Shown in pieces: positions 5,743 through 8,491 of a DNA stretch of 8,491 bases; position 1 is the first letter of the stretch; each line of letters starts with the position of its first letter. A program made the translations under genes and the position numbers. The notes beneath the pieces were generated by a model that searched no databases, was not told the DNA's origin, and saw only the letters and a program-made list of their open reading frames with translations. The DNA is from an uncultured Prevotella sp. (GTDB lineage: Bacteria; Bacteroidota; Bacteroidia; Bacteroidales; Bacteroidaceae). Where the stretch lies: positions 1-8,491 of the forward strand of contig CALCUV010000350.1 in the NCBI GenBank assembly GCA_937906765.1, read 5' to 3'.

Positions 5743-7452
5743 ATGGCTAACTATTATAGCGACATAAAAGAACTTCAGTTCGAACTCAACCATCCGCTCA
5801 TGGAGCGAATAGTTGAACTTAAGGAGCGCAATTTCCGCGATAAGGAAACGTTTGACGAAGCTCCTCTTGATTATCCCGACGCAATGGACTCTTACGACAA
5901 GGTGCTCGACATCGTGGGCGACATTACGGCAAACGTGATTAAGCCCAACTCAGAAGGTGTTGACGCCGAAGGACCTCATTGCGAAAATGGCAGAGTGCGT
6001 TACGCTTCGGGCACTTACGACAACCTCAATGCCATGGTTGGCGCAGGAATGAATGGGATGACCATGCCACGCCGTTTCGGTGGCTTGAATTTCCCCATCA
6101 CTCCCTACACGATGTGTGCCGAAATCGTGGCAGCAGCCGATGCAGGTTTCAGCAACATTTGGAGTTTGCAAGACTGTATTGAGACCCTCTACGAATTTGG
6201 TGACGAAGACCAGCACAGTCGTTTCATCCCCCGCATTTGCCAAGGCGAAACGATGTCCATGGACCTCACCGAACCCGACGCAGGTTCCGACCTCCAGAGC
6301 GTAATGCTCAAGGCAACGTATGACGAAGCCGAAGGTTGCTGGCGCCTGAACGGATGTAAGCGCTTTATTACCAATGGTGACGCGCAGCTTCACTTGGTGC
6401 TCGCACGTTCTGAAGAAGGAACGACCGACGGTCGCGGCTTGTCCATGTTTATCTACGACAAGAACGACGGAGGGGTAGATGTGCGTCGCATTGAAAATAA
6501 GTTGGGTATCCACGGGTCGCCCACGTGCGAACTCGTTTATAAGAACGCCAAGGCAGAACTCTGTGGCGATCGCAAGTTGGGGCTTATTAAATACGTCATG
6601 GCCTTGATGAACGGTGCGCGCCTCGGTATTGCTGCGCAGAGTGTCGGACTTTCACAGGCGGCTTATAACGAAGCCCTCGCTTATGCCCGCGACCGCAAGC
6701 AGTTTGGTAAGGAAATTATCAACTTCCCCGCCGTGAGCGACATGCTCTCACTCATGAAGGCGAAGCTCGATGCCGGTCGTGCGCTTCTGTATCAGACTTC
6801 ACGCTACGTAGATATCTACAAGGCGCTTGAAGATATTGCACGCGAACGTAAGCTTGAGGCGGAAGAACGTCAGGAACTCAAGAAGTTCTCAAAACTTGCC
6901 GACTCGCTCACACCTCTTGCCAAGGGTATGAACTCAGAATACTGCAACCAGAATGCGTACGACTGTATCCAGGTGCACGGCGGTTCAGGCTTCATGATGG
7001 AATACTTCTGTCAGCAAATCTACCGCGATGCCCGCATCACCAGTATTTATGAAGGTACCACGCAGTTGCAGGTAGTGGCAGCTATTCGTTACGTGACCAA
7101 CGGTGCATACCTCGCCCTCATGCGCGACTACGAAGCAGTGCCCGCAGCGCCTGAATTTGCTTCGCTTATCGAGCGTGCAAAGGCCATGGCGGATAAGTTT
7201 GAGGCGGCTACAACTCATGTAAAGGAAGCTGCAAATGCAGAATTCCACGATCTTTGTGCGCGCCACCTCTACGAAATGGCTGCAAGCATCATCATGCTTC
7301 ACTTGCTCACGCAAAATGCTACACGTTGTCCCGAAATGTTTGCGAAGAGCGCCCGCGTTTATGCAAACTATGTTGAGGCAGAAGTGATGAAGCATTACAC
7401 TTGGGTGATGAATCTCACGCCCGAAACAATGGAAGACTACAAGCAGGCATAA
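5743..7452 (+). CDS. Acyl-CoA dehydrogenase, long form, partner of EtfAB
   Basis: The 569-residue flavoenzyme oxidises a saturated acyl-CoA to the enoyl-CoA, or runs in reverse, passing electrons through EtfAB. Visible features are the N-terminal helical domain (about 45-165), the FAD/substrate beta-domain with MDLTEPDAGSDL (173-184) and RFITNGD (207-213), ARDRKQFGKEI (315-325) in the C-terminal helical domain, HGGSGFMMEY (412-421) and IYEGTTQLQ (435-443), where Glu437 is the expected catalytic base. It is well above the 380-390 residues of short-chain enzymes: there is a charged insertion around 355-395 and an extra C-terminal helical region (about 470-569), as in long bacterial COG1960 proteins with an acyl-CoA dehydrogenase C-terminal domain. 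A butyryl-CoA dehydrogenase-like role is plausible, but chain length cannot be read from sequence. It lies 224 bases after etfA, across a repeat-filled spacer, and ends at a strong terminator. Confidence 0.93.
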   Translation: MANYYSDIKELQFELNHPLMERIVELKERNFRDKETFDEAPLDYPDAMDSYDKVLDIVGDITANVIKPNSEGVDAEGPHCENGRVRYASGTYDNLNAMVGAGMNGMTMPRRFGGLNFPITPYTMCAEIVAAADAGFSNIWSLQDCIETLYEFGDEDQHSRFIPRICQGETMSMDLTEPDAGSDLQSVMLKATYDEAEGCWRLNGCKRFITNGDAQLHLVLARSEEGTTDGRGLSMFIYDKNDGGVDVRRIENKLGIHGSPTCELVYKNAKAELCGDRKLGLIKYVMALMNGARLGIAAQSVGLSQAAYNEALAYARDRKQFGKEIINFPAVSDMLSLMKAKLDAGRALLYQTSRYVDIYKALEDIARERKLEAEERQELKKFSKLADSLTPLAKGMNSEYCNQNAYDCIQVHGGSGFMMEYFCQQIYRDARITSIYEGTTQLQVVAAIRYVTNGAYLALMRDYEAVPAAPEFASLIERAKAMADKFEAATTHVKEAANAEFHDLCARHLYEMAASIIMLHLLTQNATRCPEMFAKSARVYANYVEAEVMKHYTWVMNLTPETMEDYKQA

Positions 7453-7476
7453 CCCGCTTGCTCGGTGACTAATGAC

Positions 7477-7518
7477 AAATGGAGGATTACTGACTCGCGT
7501 CGGTAACCTCCATTTTTT
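7477..7518 (+). terminator. Intrinsic terminator of the etf/acyl-CoA dehydrogenase cluster
   Basis: AAATGGAGG plus TTAC (7477-7490, one bulged A) pairs with GTAA plus CCTCCATTT (7503-7515), leaving a 12-nt loop. A run of six T at 7513-7518 follows. It lies 24 bases after the dehydrogenase stop codon. Confidence 0.9.
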
Positions 7519-7820
7519 GATGTTATAGTCCCTCCCGTTTTCATATATCATTTAGTAGGGAAACTACGACTTGCGAAATCTTAAAACAAAGTCTTAAATT
7601 GGCGGCACAAAGTCTTTAATAGGACGCGCAATTTGAGAGTTTGTTGCGCTACTAAGAAGTTTAGAATTTAGAATGTGCGATGAAGGTGCGCAAGTGCGGA
7701 AATTTTACGTTTTCAGTAGTGATGTTCTCGCTATATAATATTATTGTTGTCTGGAAACGCTTCTAATTCTCATTATAAAAACTTATTCTTATAGTGTAAA
7801 CTCCCACAGTTTGCATAATT
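7519..7820. other. Non-coding stretch after the terminator
   Basis: No gene is supported here. The stretch holds the second copy of the 26-bp motif (7587-7612), a small inverted repeat GCGCAA/TTGCGC (7626-7631 and 7644-7649) and a doubled TTTAGAA near 7661-7672. A 21-codon frame starting at 7673 has no supporting signal. The rest is AT-rich with no recognised promoter or RNA gene. Confidence 0.5.
7587..7612. repeat. 26-bp dispersed motif, copy 2
   Basis: Matches 816-841 at 22 of 26 positions. ACAAAGTCTT occurs twice here, at 7586-7595 and 7607-7616, a 21-bp period; copy 1 has the matching weaker pair ACAAAACCTT and ACAAAGAGTA at 815 and 836, also 21 bases apart. The internal duplication is therefore shared by both copies. 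Confidence 0.5.
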
Positions 7821-8014
7821 CCCCTGGAAGGGGATAAATCCATTAGTCCAGGGCAGCGCCCTGGGTGTTGTTGCAGTCGAGATTTGCGCCCTGAAGGGGC
7901 AAAAGCAATTACTAACAACTGGATGTAAATGCTTTTGCTCTTTCAGAGCGTTACCCTCCCATATACCAAACCCAGGGCGTTGCCCTGGACTATTTGATAA
8001 AAGGCCTTTCAGGC
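7821..8014. repeat. Mirror-symmetric REP-like element of six hairpins
   Basis: Six short hairpins lie in mirror order around about base 7918: CCCCTGGAAGGGG (7821-7833), CCAGGGCAGCGCCCTGG (7848-7864), GCCCTGAAGGGGC (7888-7900), GCTCTTTCAGAGC (7937-7949), CCAGGGCGTTGCCCTGG (7972-7988) and GCCTTTCAGGC (8004-8014). Midpoints of the three matched pairs fall at 7917.5, 7918 and 7918.5. The second and fifth hairpins extend into a near-perfect inverted repeat from TAGTCCAGGGC to CCTGGACTA, and the third and fourth share an inverted GCAAAAGCA. This is how a palindromic composite of REP sequences (BIME- or REPIN-like) is built. There is no transposase in the window, so it would be non-autonomous if mobile. 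Confidence 0.9.
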
Positions 8015-8224
8015 TACATCCTCACAAGAAAGTTTAGCGGACACTAATAATATAATATATAAATGTGTATAACGCATGAGTCTGGACTTTCGCTAAAACT
8101 CTGGAATCATGCGCGCAGATTAACTTTTTGCAAAAGAAAACCCTTATCTGCCTACATAATGTTTACTGTTTGCCCTGTGTAAGTGAGCAATTTGGTAGAT
8201 TTTATCATTTTTTTACAAAAAGTA
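8015..8224. other. AT-rich region upstream of the lipoprotein promoter
   Basis: No gene is supported. CGCATGA (8073-8079) and TCATGCG (8107-8113) form a 7-bp inverted repeat about 110 bases upstream of the promoter, with GTCTGGA and CTCTGGA inside it. This could be a regulatory site or a remnant, and nothing further in the sequence decides. Confidence 0.4.
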
Positions 8225-8255
8225 TTTGCTAAGCACAAAAAAAATAATACCTTTG
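8225..8255 (+). promoter_or_regulatory. Bacteroidota-type promoter for the lipoprotein gene
   Basis: TTTG at 8225-8228 and TACCTTTG at 8248-8255 match the -33/-7 consensus exactly, with a 19-base, A-rich spacer. A start near 8262 would give a leader of about 50 bases, A-rich up to the ATG at 8312. Confidence 0.85.
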
Positions 8256-8311
8256 CGACCTGTATAGAAAAAATAGGACTTTTAAAATTAACAAAATAAA
8301 AACTAAACGAC

Positions 8312-8491
8312 ATGAAGAAAATGTTTTTCTATGCCGCAGCGCTTTGCTTAACTGCGGTTGGTTTCGTTTCTTGTACAGGTGAGGACGAAGCATTCCCTGC
8401 TCCCGTTGTGAGCATCACAGAAGAAGAAGTTGCAGTGCCCGCTGAAGGTGGCGCAGTAAGTTTCAATTTGACAGCTCCCACAAACGCAGCG
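8312..8491 (+). CDS. Surface or periplasmic lipoprotein, N-terminal fragment (3' end outside window)
   Basis: Sixty codons are visible and the frame is open at the right edge. The ATG at 8312 gives MKKMFFYAAALCLTAVGFVSC: two Lys, a hydrophobic core and a lipobox (FVS-C) with Cys21 as the predicted lipidated residue. The mature start is TGEDEAF; acidic residues just after the Cys resemble the export signal that sends Bacteroidota lipoproteins to the cell surface. Residues from about 33 on (VSITEEEVAVPAEGGAVSF) have the rhythm of a BACON or similar Ig-like domain (strand, VPAEGG turn, strand), common in surface proteins of this phylum. The domain is cut by the window edge, so this part is tentative. 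The gene has its own promoter and is not part of the etf operon. Confidence 0.8.
   Translation, partial: MKKMFFYAAALCLTAVGFVSCTGEDEAFPAPVVSITEEEVAVPAEGGAVSFNLTAPTNAA

Noticed and set aside
6985..7551. 188-codon minus-strand frame over the dehydrogenase end
   Set aside because: Antisense to conserved acyl-CoA dehydrogenase motifs and reads through the terminator.
7673..7738. 21-codon small open frame starting at 7673
   Set aside because: No promoter, no ribosome site and no recognisable peptide features; expected by chance in this length of DNA.
7821..8014. Structured non-coding RNA or riboswitch
   Set aside because: Six independent small stems in mirror order and a copy of one stem elsewhere point to REP-type DNA repeats; no conserved riboswitch core is recognised and no promoter precedes it.

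Overview
The window reads as a chromosomal segment of a Bacteroidales bacterium (phylum Bacteroidota), plausibly Prevotellaceae or a close family. The evidence is the gene set (a DUF2027-Smr protein, an etfB-etfA plus long acyl-CoA dehydrogenase cluster, a lipoprotein with a short Lys-rich signal and a Cys after VS), A-rich leaders with few Shine-Dalgarno sites, and two exact matches to the Bacteroidota promoter pattern TTTG-N19-TAnnTTTG. Genus cannot be fixed from sequence inspection alone.

Layout. Bases 1-405 hold a 63-bp tandem array that runs off the left edge; it ends about 20 bases before a small MmcQ/YjbR-family gene (426-809, +). A DUF2027-Smr gene follows (967-2043, +). It converges on a minus-strand pair: a HAD-type 5'(3')-deoxyribonucleotidase (2310-2981) and, just upstream of it, an unrecognised 87-residue protein (2994-3257). 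After a 350-base divergent gap comes a plus-strand electron-transfer module: etfB (3611-4483), etfA (4505-5518) and a 569-residue acyl-CoA dehydrogenase (5743-7452), closed by a clear intrinsic terminator (7477-7518). An 860-base gap then leads to the 5' end of a secreted lipoprotein gene (8312 to the right edge).

How the genes work together. EtfB and EtfA form the FAD-containing heterodimer that exchanges electrons with the acyl-CoA dehydrogenase, so the three form one fatty-acyl/enoyl-CoA redox unit. The nucleotidase and its small upstream partner look like a two-gene operon. The YjbR and Smr genes are not obviously linked in function.

The coding content is ordinary. The unusual part is the repeats. 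One hairpin module (two 16-nt arms, 17-18 nt loop) occurs in the 63-bp array and again twice after the Smr gene. Heptanucleotide repeats occur inside the Smr coding sequence and, in opposite orientations, between etfA and the dehydrogenase gene. A 194-bp element of six small hairpins in mirror order lies at 7821-8014, and one of its palindromes recurs just after etfA. I see no CRISPR array, tRNA, rRNA, transposase or recognisable defence system.
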